Shown: positions 1 to 7,160 of the stretch, one piece after another
Layout: every line of letters begins with the position of its first letter
Position numbering within the stretch: the first letter of the stretch is position 1
NCBI GenBank assembly: GCA_934589525.1
Contig: CAKTOB010000032.1
Coordinates: 1 to 23,088, forward strand
Origin: an uncultured Oscillospiraceae bacterium
GTDB taxonomy: Bacteria > Bacillota > Clostridia > Oscillospirales > Oscillospiraceae
DNA: 23,088 nucleotides
Direction of reading: 5' to 3'
Position numbers and translations under genes: made by a program
Notes under the pieces: generated by a model
The model's database searches: none
What the model was told of the DNA's origin: nothing
Seen by the model: the letters and a program-made list of their open reading frames with translations, nothing else

Positions 1-128
1 CAATGTGCGGGAATGATGGTGTAAACCATGTGATTGCACAATGTGTAAACCATGTGAGTCTTGACAAGGTTGCCGCCGCTACATTGCGTAATTCCATTCG
101 CCCGCACGGGTTGTATTCGGTACGTTTC

Positions 129-165
129 GGAACGGCACATAGGCCGTTCCCTACGGTTTCGCTGA
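129..165 (-). repeat. 37 bp dispersed hairpin repeat, copy 1
   Basis: This 37-base block is identical, in inverted orientation, to 6741-6777. It contains an 8 bp stem (GGAACGGC at 129-136, GCCGTTCC at 143-150) with a six-base loop, so it would form a hairpin in RNA or single-stranded DNA. Its minus-strand orientation follows the acsB operon. Confidence 0.85.
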
Positions 166-219
166 GGGTATATTCTTTAACCGACGCAGTCCAAAAACGG
201 ACACGTCCGTCGGCCAAAT

Positions 220-254
220 AATTGTCAATTGTCCATTTTCAATTGTCAATTTTT
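220..254 (-). repeat. TTGACAA heptamer array downstream of acsB
   Basis: On the minus strand this reads as consecutive 7-base units TTGACAA, TTGAAAA, TGGACAA, TTGACAA, then TTATTTGG. The array lies just beyond the acsB terminator and is oriented with acsB. The same unit recurs at 6611-6685, 8664-8695, 9119-9173, 22771-22782 and 22967-23000. Confidence 0.85.
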
Positions 255-269
255 CTCTCCCCGTTGCGC

Positions 270-303
270 AAAAAACACCTCCGTTTTCACGGAGGTGTTT
301 TTG
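270..303 (-). terminator. Rho-independent terminator of CODH/ACS operon
   Basis: Arms AACACCTCCGT and ACGGAGGTGTT form a long perfect stem with a TTTC loop. On the minus strand it is followed by a run of six T. It begins a few bases past the acsB stop codon, so it closes the acsA-cooC-acsB transcript. A T-run on the plus side means it could work in both directions. Confidence 0.9.
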
Positions 304-308
304 AAAAA

Positions 309-2441
309 TTACATATCGAAGGGCTCCATGCTGAGTACGGGGTGGCCGTGCTCGGACAGGAAGTTCAGCAGCTCCTCGGGATCCTCGGTGCAGACGGTTT
401 CATCGGCGATCATGTCGGTGAAGTTGTCAACGCCGTACATTTCCTTAGCGGTAGCATCCAGACGCTCGCGGACCTGATCCTTCAGTTCCTTGGGCATCCA
501 AACGATACGGCCGGGGCCGCCTTCGGCAGCGATGAACTTCTTGGAGGAGATGAACTGCTTGCCGTGGCCCATGAAGCCGGGGGTCTGAACGCCGCCGCCG
601 GTCATAGAGGCCATTTCGGAGAAGCTCATGCCCAGAGGAGTCATGCCGGCGTGCTCACGGCAGGTGATAACAACGCCCATGGAAACGGGCTCTACGCCGC
701 AGATACACTCGAAGCAGCCGCAGGAGGTCATGGGATCCTGGAACAGGGAGTACAGGGTCACGTGCTCCAGAGCGCCGTGAGAGTACTTGGCAACGGCCTC
801 ATCCACGTCTTCGTAGCGGCCCAGCTTCTCGTCGATGCAGTGCTCCTTGGGAACGATCTGGCAGGGACCGGTGGGATCCAGCTCATTGGTGGCCTTGGCA
901 TCCAGCCAGGACACGGCACCGCACAGGCCCAGACGCTCGGGGGTAACGATACATACATGGCTGGGGGAGAAGGCTTGGCACATGATGCAGGTGTAGTACA
1001 CGGGCACGGACTCGTCAGTCATGGACTTCAGACGGTCGTCACGCTTGTTGAACACGGCGTTGGCGGCAGCCCGCAGTTCCTTGTTCTTCTCGGCATCCAC
1101 GACGATGGTGACCTGGCACTTATCAACAACGGCCTCGAACTCGCTCTTGACCTTGGCGTACAGGACCTCACCGATGTGACGGAACTTGAAGCCGGCCTCG
1201 AAGTCAGCCTTGCTGATACGGATACGGATCATGTCACGCTGACCGGTGTGCATCACGCCTTCGATGCAGTTCAGGTAGGAGTGGAACTTCCGCTCCATAA
1301 CGGACTCGAAGTCGGGCTGCATGTTCTTGCCGGCCACGTCCACGGTGTAGGACATGGAGATCTTGGAGCCCACGGGGATCTCGTCGATTTCCGGTCCGAT
1401 CACGGTGATCTTGTGGTCCTCCACCTCGGCAGCTTCCTTGGTGTGTACCAGCTCGAAGCAGTCCACACGGGAGCCGTCAACTTCAACCTGCATGTCGGGG
1501 CGACGGATGATCTCGCCTTCGAAAGCGGAAGCGAAGGAAACGGGGATGTCGATGTTGGTGATCTTGATCTTGATGTCCCGAGCCTCCAGAGAGGTGGCGT
1601 TGAACTTTTCCACATCGGGCTGCACGATCAGGCTCTTGGGAACACGGAAAATGTTCTCCTGCTCGTTGGTGATAACGGGGAAGCCCAGAGCGATGGCACC
1701 GGCGCCGCAGGCAACGATCACATCGTCCAGAGGAGCGAAGGCGTTGACGAAGGCGGGTACACGCTCCATGGTGTACTTCATCAGACCGGCAGCGTCGCCA
1801 GGCTGAATGTTACCGAAGATCAGAGCCGCACGGACGGCAACGGACACAACGTGGATGACGGAGGTCACGTCCTTGCCCAGGGGGATCACACGGACGTTGT
1901 CGCCGGTCTTGTAGCCCTTCTCCTGGAGCTGATCGATGATGCCGCCCACCAGAGTGACCAGCATACCCTGAGACTGATAGCTCTTGACCAGAGCCACGGC
2001 CTCGTCAGCGGTAGGAGCGGTGCCCAGGATAACGGGAACGCCGGGGATGTCGCCGGTAACCAGGGGAACACCCAGGGAACGGACCACGGCATCGGGCAGA
2101 TGGCCGTAGCAGGGCGCCTCGTAGGGAGCGTCGTTGCCGATGTACTTCAGAACTTCGATGAATTCTGCGCACAGAGCGGTGGCAACGCCGGACATAAAGG
2201 CATCATTGAGGCGGTTGTTGCGGGTCATCAGGGTCTTGACCACGCCCAGGGCTTCCTTCAGCTGGCCCAGGGTCTCGACCTTCACACCGGTGACGCCGTA
2301 GTAGCAGGGCAGGGAATAAGCGGTGCCGGGGAAGGACACGGCCTGGCCCTCACCGTACTGTGCGATGGCATTGTTGATGGCTGCCTCGGTGAGGCCGTAA
2401 ACAGCATCGTTGCCGCCGAAAACTCTTTCAAATAAAGTCAC
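309..2441 (-). CDS. acsB: Acetyl-CoA synthase catalytic subunit (CODH/ACS complex)
   Basis: This 710-residue protein makes acetyl-CoA from CO delivered by CODH, a methyl group from the corrinoid iron-sulfur protein, and CoA, in the cytoplasm (Wood-Ljungdahl pathway). The A-cluster ligands are visible: C485, C488, C497 and C507, then the C574-G575-C576 motif. Their spacing matches the Moorella thermoacetica enzyme (506/509/518/528 and 595/597) exactly. The length fits the bacterial form that keeps an N-terminal CODH-binding domain; the N-terminus is about 20 residues shorter than in Moorella. The start is GTG at 2441, chosen because TAGGAGGAAAT lies just upstream. It is the last gene of a three-gene operon, 11 bases after cooC and followed by a terminator. 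Codon use is strongly biased, consistent with high expression. The identification is secure. Confidence 0.96.
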   Translation of the reverse strand: MTLFERVFGGNDAVYGLTEAAINNAIAQYGEGQAVSFPGTAYSLPCYYGVTGVKVETLGQLKEALGVVKTLMTRNNRLNDAFMSGVATALCAEFIEVLKYIGNDAPYEAPCYGHLPDAVVRSLGVPLVTGDIPGVPVILGTAPTADEAVALVKSYQSQGMLVTLVGGIIDQLQEKGYKTGDNVRVIPLGKDVTSVIHVVSVAVRAALIFGNIQPGDAAGLMKYTMERVPAFVNAFAPLDDVIVACGAGAIALGFPVITNEQENIFRVPKSLIVQPDVEKFNATSLEARDIKIKITNIDIPVSFASAFEGEIIRRPDMQVEVDGSRVDCFELVHTKEAAEVEDHKITVIGPEIDEIPVGSKISMSYTVDVAGKNMQPDFESVMERKFHSYLNCIEGVMHTGQRDMIRIRISKADFEAGFKFRHIGEVLYAKVKSEFEAVVDKCQVTIVVDAEKNKELRAAANAVFNKRDDRLKSMTDESVPVYYTCIMCQAFSPSHVCIVTPERLGLCGAVSWLDAKATNELDPTGPCQIVPKEHCIDEKLGRYEDVDEAVAKYSHGALEHVTLYSLFQDPMTSCGCFECICGVEPVSMGVVITCREHAGMTPLGMSFSEMASMTGGGVQTPGFMGHGKQFISSKKFIAAEGGPGRIVWMPKELKDQVRERLDATAKEMYGVDNFTDMIADETVCTEDPEELLNFLSEHGHPVLSMEPFDM

Positions 2442-2452
2442 GGTATTTCCTC

Positions 2453-3223
2453 CTAATTTTCTTCACGATCCAGAATCGCTTTGATTTGGCGGATCTCATC
2501 AATGGCCTTGGGGCTGAAATCATAGGGGGATTTGCCCTGACGGTCGGCGTTGATAACATCCGGGTTATAGTGAATGCAGCCCAGCAGGTCCTCCGCCGGG
2601 ATGGTCTCACGGACGAAAGCCTCATCACTTTCGTCCCGGACCTTATTGGCCACCACACGAACCTGCTTGACCCCCAAGTCCTTGGCCAGCCGCTTGACGT
2701 TGCGGTAGGTCTGGACGCTACGGGCGCCGGGCTCAATGACCACGATAAACTGGTCCATATTGGAAGCGGTGCCCCGGCCCAGATGCTCCAGTCCCGCCTC
2801 CATATCCATGATGACCACATCGTTTTTCCGATAGGTCATGGCGGAGAGAATGGATTTGAGCATCACATGCTCCGGGCATACACAGCCGGAGCCGCCTACA
2901 TCCACGGTGCCCATAACCAGCAGCTTCACGCCGTTGATGTCCTTGGAGTACTTTTCGGGGATGTCGGCCACGTATGGGTTCAGCTTATAGAACCGGTTGG
3001 CATCGGTAGCGCCGGTCCGCTCCTCCACCAGAGTGCGCATTTTGCTGATGGGGACGATGGCGTCTACTTCTTCCTGGCTCAGGCCCAGGGCCAGCCCTAA
3101 GTTGGCATCCGGGTCTACGTCGGCGGCAAGGACGGTGCGTCCTTCGTCGGCATAGAGCCGGGCCAGGGTGGAGGCAAGGGTGGTTTTACCCACGCCACCC
3201 TTGCCGGTGATCGCTAGTTTCAT
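2453..3223 (-). CDS. cooC: CODH nickel-insertion accessory ATPase, CooC/AcsF type
   Basis: This 256-residue P-loop ATPase belongs to the CooC/AcsF branch of the MinD/SIMIBI family, which loads nickel into CODH or ACS clusters using ATP. A deviant Walker A motif, GKGGVGKTT, starts at residue 7. The switch region ADVDPDANL follows at about residues 34-42. A metal-binding C114-V-C116 pair sits in GGSGCVCPEH, where CooC dimers bind nickel. The ATG start lies one base after the stop codon of the upstream CODH gene (TAATATG), so translation is probably coupled. Its place between CODH and ACS supports a maturation role. Whether it serves CODH (CooC) or ACS (AcsF) cannot be decided from sequence. Confidence 0.93.
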   Translation of the reverse strand: MKLAITGKGGVGKTTLASTLARLYADEGRTVLAADVDPDANLGLALGLSQEEVDAIVPISKMRTLVEERTGATDANRFYKLNPYVADIPEKYSKDINGVKLLVMGTVDVGGSGCVCPEHVMLKSILSAMTYRKNDVVIMDMEAGLEHLGRGTASNMDQFIVVIEPGARSVQTYRNVKRLAKDLGVKQVRVVANKVRDESDEAFVRETIPAEDLLGCIHYNPDVINADRQGKSPYDFSPKAIDEIRQIKAILDREEN

Positions 3224-3224
3224 A

Positions 3225-5129
3225 TTAGATGCCCAGAGCGGCGCGCTTCTCTTCGATGCGGGCGATCATCATGTCGCCCATCTTGTCGATGTCCTTCTCC
3301 ACAACGTACTTGGCCTCAACCCACTTGTTGATGCCGTCTTCGCCGCAGAGCAGATCGCAGATCTCGGAGGAACCGGAGACGTAGGGATCTACGCCCAGGA
3401 AGGTATCAAGACCCGTGGAGACAACGTAGTTGCCGATGGAAACGGCCTTCTCAGACATCCATTCGGGAGCGCAGCCCACCACAGGCAGCTGAGAAATGTT
3501 CAGGCCGGAGTCCTTGGCCAGCTGGGAAGCCAGCATCAGCATACGGGTGATGTCCACGCAGGAACCCATGTGCAGAACGGGAGGAATGCCAGCCAGCTCG
3601 CAAACACGCTTCAGACCCGCGCCGCAGTATTCCTTGGCCTGTACGGGGTCCATGAGGCCGGCCTTGGCGGCAGCCTGAGCGGAGCAGCCGGAAACGATGC
3701 AGACGATGTCGTTCTCCAGCATCTTCTTCATCAGCTCGATGTGGGCGGTGTCAGGACGGACCTTGGGGTTGTTGCAGCCGACCAGAGCCACGGCGCCACG
3801 GAGAACACCGGAGGTGATGCACTCCAGCAGGGGCTTGGTGGTGCCGAACTCATCAACCTGGGAGTTGGCAACGCCGTCGAGAACCTTGACGATGGCTTCC
3901 AGGGAGTAGCCCACACGGGTCTTCTGGACCTGGTTGGGAATGTTCACCAGCTCGGGCTTCCGGTTCTTGAAGTTCTCAATGGCCATCTTCACGATCGCCT
4001 TGGCGTTGTCACCGGCGGTCTCGGCGTTGAACTGGATGAACTCGGAGTCGGGCATCCGGCAGATGGGGGAGGTGGTGATGAACTTGGTGTGGAAGCACTT
4101 GCTGAGGGGTCCCAGTGCGGGGAAGATGCACTGTACGTCTACGACGATGGCTTCGCAGGCGCCGGTGAGAACCACGTTCTCCTGGCTCAGGAAGTTACCG
4201 GCCATGGGGATGCCGTGACGCATGGCCACTTCGTTGGCGGTGCAGCAAACGCCGGAAATGGTGATGCCCTTGGCGCCCACGCTCTTGGCCAGAGCGATCA
4301 TCTCGGGATCGTTGGCGTAGTAAACGATCATCTCAGACAGGGAGGGATCGTGGCCGTGAACAACGATGTTGACGTTGTCCTTCTCCATAACGCCGATGTT
4401 GGCGGTGGAGTCCACGGGCTTGGGAGTGCCGAACAGAACGTCGGAGAACTCGGTGCCCATCATGGAGCCGCCCCAGCCGTCAGACAGGCCGCAGCGCAGA
4501 GCCTGGCGGACCAGAGCTTCGGGGAGGGAGCTGTTGCCCATGTGGGTCATGTGCAGAGCGGTGGCAACTTCCCGGTCAATGGCCCGGGGCTCGATGCCGG
4601 CCTCATGCCACAGCTGCTGGGTGTGCTCGGGAGCCCGCTTCAGGAACTTCTGAACGCCGAAGGGCTTGCCGTATTCCATCAGGCCGATCTCGGCCATTTC
4701 GTGGGCCAGATCATAGATGTCCTTGCCCTCGGTCTCCACGCCCCATTCCTTGGCGATGCGGATCAGCTTCTCCGGGTCCTTGACCTGGTAGTTGCCGCCT
4801 TCCTTGGCCTGGTGCAGGGTATGCATGATCTCACGGCCGTGGTCGGAGTGGGTGGCGGAGCCGCCGGCGGTAAAGCGCAGGAAGTTACGGCCTACAATGC
4901 CGTGAACATCGCAGCCGCAGATGCCGCGGGGAGCCTTGGGGGTAATGCGGCAGGGGCCCATGGAGCAGATGCGGCAGCAGGTACCCTTCTCGCCGAATCC
5001 GCAGTGGGGGGTCTGGTTTTTGACACGCTGCTGCCAGGAGTCAGCGCCAACCTTCTTGCCGTTTTCCAGCAAGGAATTGGTGGCTTCTTCCATCTCTTCG
5101 ACAGTGGTCAGATATGCCCAATCCTTCAA
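3225..5129 (-). CDS. acsA: Anaerobic Ni-Fe carbon monoxide dehydrogenase catalytic subunit
   Basis: This 634-residue enzyme interconverts CO and CO2; paired with ACS it supplies CO for acetyl-CoA synthesis. The N-terminal cysteine pattern gives the intersubunit D-cluster (C43, C51) and the B-cluster (C52, C55, C60, C71) in CGFGEKGTCCRICSMGPCRI. C-cluster ligands appear in order: the HGHD motif (H258), GVCCTANE, VDVQCIFP, VGCNNPKV, VSGCSAQAAAKAG and HMGSCVD. The start is TTG at 5129, supported by AGGAGG upstream; the same 14 bases (AATTAGGAGGAAAT) precede acsB. It is the first gene of the operon, with a good sigma-A promoter at 5207-5235. A cooS-type monofunctional role cannot be excluded alone, but linkage to acsB favours acsA. 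Confidence 0.95.
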   Translation of the reverse strand: MKDWAYLTTVEEMEEATNSLLENGKKVGADSWQQRVKNQTPHCGFGEKGTCCRICSMGPCRITPKAPRGICGCDVHGIVGRNFLRFTAGGSATHSDHGREIMHTLHQAKEGGNYQVKDPEKLIRIAKEWGVETEGKDIYDLAHEMAEIGLMEYGKPFGVQKFLKRAPEHTQQLWHEAGIEPRAIDREVATALHMTHMGNSSLPEALVRQALRCGLSDGWGGSMMGTEFSDVLFGTPKPVDSTANIGVMEKDNVNIVVHGHDPSLSEMIVYYANDPEMIALAKSVGAKGITISGVCCTANEVAMRHGIPMAGNFLSQENVVLTGACEAIVVDVQCIFPALGPLSKCFHTKFITTSPICRMPDSEFIQFNAETAGDNAKAIVKMAIENFKNRKPELVNIPNQVQKTRVGYSLEAIVKVLDGVANSQVDEFGTTKPLLECITSGVLRGAVALVGCNNPKVRPDTAHIELMKKMLENDIVCIVSGCSAQAAAKAGLMDPVQAKEYCGAGLKRVCELAGIPPVLHMGSCVDITRMLMLASQLAKDSGLNISQLPVVGCAPEWMSEKAVSIGNYVVSTGLDTFLGVDPYVSGSSEICDLLCGEDGINKWVEAKYVVEKDIDKMGDMMIARIEEKRAALGI

Positions 5130-5176
5130 TGTGATTTCCTCCTAATTAAGTAATTCTTTCCAGTCGATACACGTGG

Positions 5177-5220
5177 GTATTGCCGAACCAATACTGTATC
5201 GATAATATTCTACCAATACT
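5177..5220. promoter_or_regulatory. Possible operator motifs at the CODH promoter
   Basis: ACCAATACT occurs at 5187-5195 and again at 5212-5220, 25 bases apart. The second copy overlaps the upstream edge of the -10 element. GTATTG (5177-5182) and CAATAC (5189-5194) also form an inverted repeat. The position suggests a repressor or activator site, but no regulator gene is adjacent and this is inference. Confidence 0.35.
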
Positions 5221-5235
5221 ATTCAAGATTGTCAA
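5207..5235 (-). promoter_or_regulatory. Sigma-A promoter of acsA-cooC-acsB
   Basis: On the minus strand, TTGACA (5230-5235) and TAGAAT (5207-5212) are separated by 17 bases, a near-consensus housekeeping promoter. It leaves a leader of about 75 bases before the TTG start at 5129. Confidence 0.85.
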
Positions 5236-5268
5236 TCGGCTATTTCGCCACATTTCACAGTCTTTTTT

Positions 5269-5321
5269 GTATCCCCCCAGGGGGGTATTTGTACAAAACT
5301 GACGGAAACCCCCTCCGGGGG
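5269..5321. promoter_or_regulatory. Two C-run/G-run palindromes, CsoR-like
   Basis: GTATCCCCCCAGGGGGGTAT at 5269-5288 and CCCCC-TCC-GGGGG at 5309-5321 are short dyads in the divergent spacer. The first resembles operators of the CsoR/CstR family (an ATACCCC...GGGGTAT pattern), which respond to copper, nickel or persulfide. No CsoR gene is in the window, so the link is by motif only. Confidence 0.35.
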
Positions 5322-5374
5322 ATGTGTTCAAGTGCGAAAAACGCCCTTTTCCTACTTTTTGCGGAAAAAAGAAA

Positions 5375-5402
5375 TTGAAAAAAATTTTTCCCGTGGTATG
5401 AT
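5375..5402 (+). promoter_or_regulatory. Promoter of the MFS transporter gene
   Basis: TTGAAA (5375-5380) and TATGAT (5397-5402) are spaced by 16 bases and lie about 30 bases before the start codon at 5435. Confidence 0.7.
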
Positions 5403-5434
5403 GGAGGAGAAAATTCAAACACAAAAGAGGTCTA

Positions 5435-6622
5435 ATGATGAACAACCATTTGACGGCCCGCTACGGGCTGATCCACGGCACCTACTGGATGGTTTACGCG
5501 TCCATTTCCGGCTATATCAGTCTTTATCTCCTGGAACAGGGCTTTTCCAACGGAGCCATCGGTGGGGCCATCGCCCTGGCGGGGGTGGTCTCGGCATTGC
5601 TCCAGCCCCTGGTTGCAGGCTATGCGGACAGGGAAAACAGTGTGAGTCTCAAGGCCATCAACCTTTTTGTAGCGGGACTGACAGGACTTTGCGGCCTGGG
5701 GCTGTGCCTTATCCGCAAAGATAAGGAATGGTCCATGCTGCTCTATGCCATGGCTCTGGCCCTGCTGCAATTGCAGACGCCCTTGGTCAACGGCCTGGGG
5801 GTCACCACCATCAATTGCGGGGAAAAACTCAATTACGGCGTGTCCAAAAGCCTCAGCTCCGTGACCTTCGCCCTGGTGTGCTTCCTGCTGGGACGGCTCA
5901 CCGCCGCCCGGGGCGGGGCTCCGGTGCCCGTGGCCATTACCCTGTGCAGTCTGCTGTTTATTGGTGCCCTCTGCCTCTACCCCACCCAGCGGGCCCCCAG
6001 GGTGCCGGGGCAGGGCCGGGGGGTGCAAGGCCTGGCCTTCTTTAAGAAATATCCCAGGTTTACAGGGGTCTTGCTGGGCTGCATTCTGATCTATATCAGC
6101 CATGCCCTCTTAAATAACTTCACCTTGCAGATCATGGTGACCAAGGGCGGCAACAGCAGCCATATGGGCATCGCCATGGCCCTGGCGGCTCTTTCGGAGC
6201 TGCCTACCATGCTGCTGTTCACCAAAATGCTCCAAAAGAAAAACAGCGGCTTCTGGATGAAGCTCACCGGGTTCTTCTTCCTTTTAAAGGCCCTGGGCTC
6301 CTGGCTGGCCCCCAATGTGGCGGTGTACTGCCTGCTGCAGCTGACCCAGGTCCTGGCCTGGGCATTGATCGCCGTGGCGTCGGTATATTACATCAACGCC
6401 GTCATGGCCCCGGAGGACGCGGTGAAGGGTCAGGCCTATTACACCATGACCTACACTCTGGCCACCGTCCTGGGCTCCATCCTGGGCGGCCCCATGATCG
6501 ATCGCTTTGGCGTTCCCCCCATGCTCCTCTTCGGCACGGTCTGCGCCGCCCTGGGCACCGCTGTGGTGCTGCTGTCCGCCCAGAATACGGTGGATAAGGG
6601 CGTTGGGGAAGTTGACAGTTAA
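5435..6622 (+). CDS. Major facilitator superfamily transporter
   Basis: This 395-residue, very hydrophobic protein has the length and spread of hydrophobic segments expected for a 12-helix MFS permease. The N-terminal half (AIGGAIALAGVVSALLQP, then AGYADRE as the loop 2-3 motif) and NYGVSKSLSSVTFALVCFLLG around residues 132-152 resemble the LacY-like/MFS_1-like subgroup that includes sugar and nucleoside proton symporters. The substrate cannot be read from sequence. Two adjacent ATG codons (5435 and 5438) follow an AGAGG site; the first is used here. It is divergent from the CODH operon and has its own promoter. Its last codons (Val-Asp-Ser-stop) lie inside a GTTGACAGTTAACAG heptamer repeat, so the native C-terminus may have been rewritten by repeat sequence. 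Confidence 0.88.
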   Translation: MMNNHLTARYGLIHGTYWMVYASISGYISLYLLEQGFSNGAIGGAIALAGVVSALLQPLVAGYADRENSVSLKAINLFVAGLTGLCGLGLCLIRKDKEWSMLLYAMALALLQLQTPLVNGLGVTTINCGEKLNYGVSKSLSSVTFALVCFLLGRLTAARGGAPVPVAITLCSLLFIGALCLYPTQRAPRVPGQGRGVQGLAFFKKYPRFTGVLLGCILIYISHALLNNFTLQIMVTKGGNSSHMGIAMALAALSELPTMLLFTKMLQKKNSGFWMKLTGFFFLLKALGSWLAPNVAVYCLLQLTQVLAWALIAVASVYYINAVMAPEDAVKGQAYYTMTYTLATVLGSILGGPMIDRFGVPPMLLFGTVCAALGTAVVLLSAQNTVDKGVGEVDS

Positions 6623-6685
6623 CAGTTGACAGTTGACAGTTTTGTGAATTGACAATTGACAATTGACAATGGACAATGGACAATT
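6611..6685 (+). repeat. Composite TTGACAG/TTGACAA heptamer array after the MFS gene
   Basis: The array begins inside the MFS coding sequence with TTGACAG, TTAACAG, TTGACAG, TTGACAG. After a short TTTTGTGAA spacer it continues as three TTGACAA and two TGGACAA units, then TTATTTGG. The same order (TTGACAG units, spacer, TTGACAA units) occurs after lepA on the other strand. Confidence 0.85.
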
Positions 6686-6740
6686 ATTTGGGTGACGTAA
6701 GTGTCCGCTTTTAGAAAATGTTGGGTAAAAAACGGGCGTG

Positions 6741-6777
6741 TCAGCGAAACCGTAGGGAACGGCCTATGTGCCGTTCC
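6741..6777 (+). repeat. 37 bp dispersed hairpin repeat, copy 2
   Basis: This is the exact inverted counterpart of 129-165, containing the GGAACGGC/GCCGTTCC stem. It starts with TCAGCGAAACCGTAGG; a degenerate relative (TCAGCGAAACAATAGGAA) is at about 22742-22759. Confidence 0.85.
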
Positions 6778-6867
6778 GGGGACGCTCCGAATATACCTCG
6801 TGCGGTTGAATGGAACTGCGCCCGCCACGTTTCGAATATAACCCGTTTGGTTGAAAGGTATCACGCA

Positions 6868-7160
6868 ATGTAGCGGCGATGATTCATCGCCATGCCACGT
6901 TGCAAATACAACCTGTTAGGTTGTATGGTACCACCTATCGACATGTCATCCCGACCGAGTGAAACGAGCGGAGGGATCTACTCAAGTTGCAATCATTACC
7001 TTGCGTAGGTTATTTTTGCAACTTGGGTGGATTCCTCCGCTCCGCTACCGCTGCGGTCGGAATGACAAACGTTTCGGTTTGGCTGTTACAAATTCAAATG
7101 TACAACGTTTATGGCGGCAGATTGCCGCCGCTACACCCGTTACGTCAAACGGCAAACCCA
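6868..7160. repeat. ~293 bp tandem repeat, unit 1
   Basis: Unit 1 begins with ATGTAGCGGCGATGATTCAT (6868), shared exactly with 7161. It then contains TGTCATCCCGACCGA (6944, matching 7237) and ATGACAAACGTTT (7062, matching 7358). The offset between copies is 293-296 bases throughout, so this is a diverged tandem duplication. It also holds a GGCGGCA/TGCCGCC hairpin (7113-7129), related to 71-89. Confidence 0.8.
6944..7067. repeat. MITE-like palindromic element, copy 1
   Basis: The ends TGTCATCCCGACCG and CGGTCGGAATGACA are near-perfect inverted repeats. Inside, AGTTGCAA and TTGCAACT, and GGAGGGATC and GGATTCCTCC, continue the dyad, so the 124 bases could fold into one long imperfect hairpin. 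Elements with TGTCATCC/GGATGACA ends and a GGATC core are common dispersed repeats in bacteria; no transposase is present here. Confidence 0.75.

Larger units (their letters stand above)
1..308. other. Repeat-rich intergenic region at left edge
   Basis: No credible gene is present. A 15-base unit (GTGTAAACCATGTGA) occurs twice, at 19-33 and 43-57. From 71 to 254 the stretch is an inverted copy of the mosaic seen at 6640-6890. Read on the minus strand it runs heptamer array (220-254), GTGTCCG block (186-212), 37 bp hairpin block (129-165), AATACAACCCGTGCGG block (91-120) and ACGCAATGTAGCGGCGGCA block (71-89). The acsB terminator lies at 270-303. A 72-codon open frame over 3-221 is made of repeat sequence and has no family resemblance. 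Confidence 0.75.
5130..5434. other. Divergent promoter region, CODH operon / MFS gene
   Basis: This gene-free spacer carries a minus-strand promoter for acsA (5207-5235), a plus-strand promoter for the MFS gene (5375-5402), two short C/G-run palindromes (5269-5288 and 5309-5321), and repeated ACCAATACT motifs near the acsA promoter. No small gene is convincing. A 99-codon minus-strand frame (5146-5445) has no recognisable family and overlaps both promoters. Confidence 0.7.

Noticed and set aside
3..221. A 72-codon frame at the left edge
   Set aside because: It lies wholly in dispersed repeats and shares its sequence with other non-coding copies.
222..2435. A 737-codon open frame on the plus strand opposite acsB
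   Set aside because: It is antisense to an unmistakable acsB. It stays open because acsB's biased codon use avoids codons whose complements are stops. Its composition (Gly/His/Val/Leu-rich) resembles no family.
3168..5153. A 661-codon open frame on the plus strand opposite acsA
   Set aside because: Same effect: a shadow of the highly biased CODH gene, with no motif of its own.
5146..5445. A 99-codon minus-strand frame upstream of acsA
   Set aside because: It covers both promoters and the G/C palindromes and has no family resemblance.
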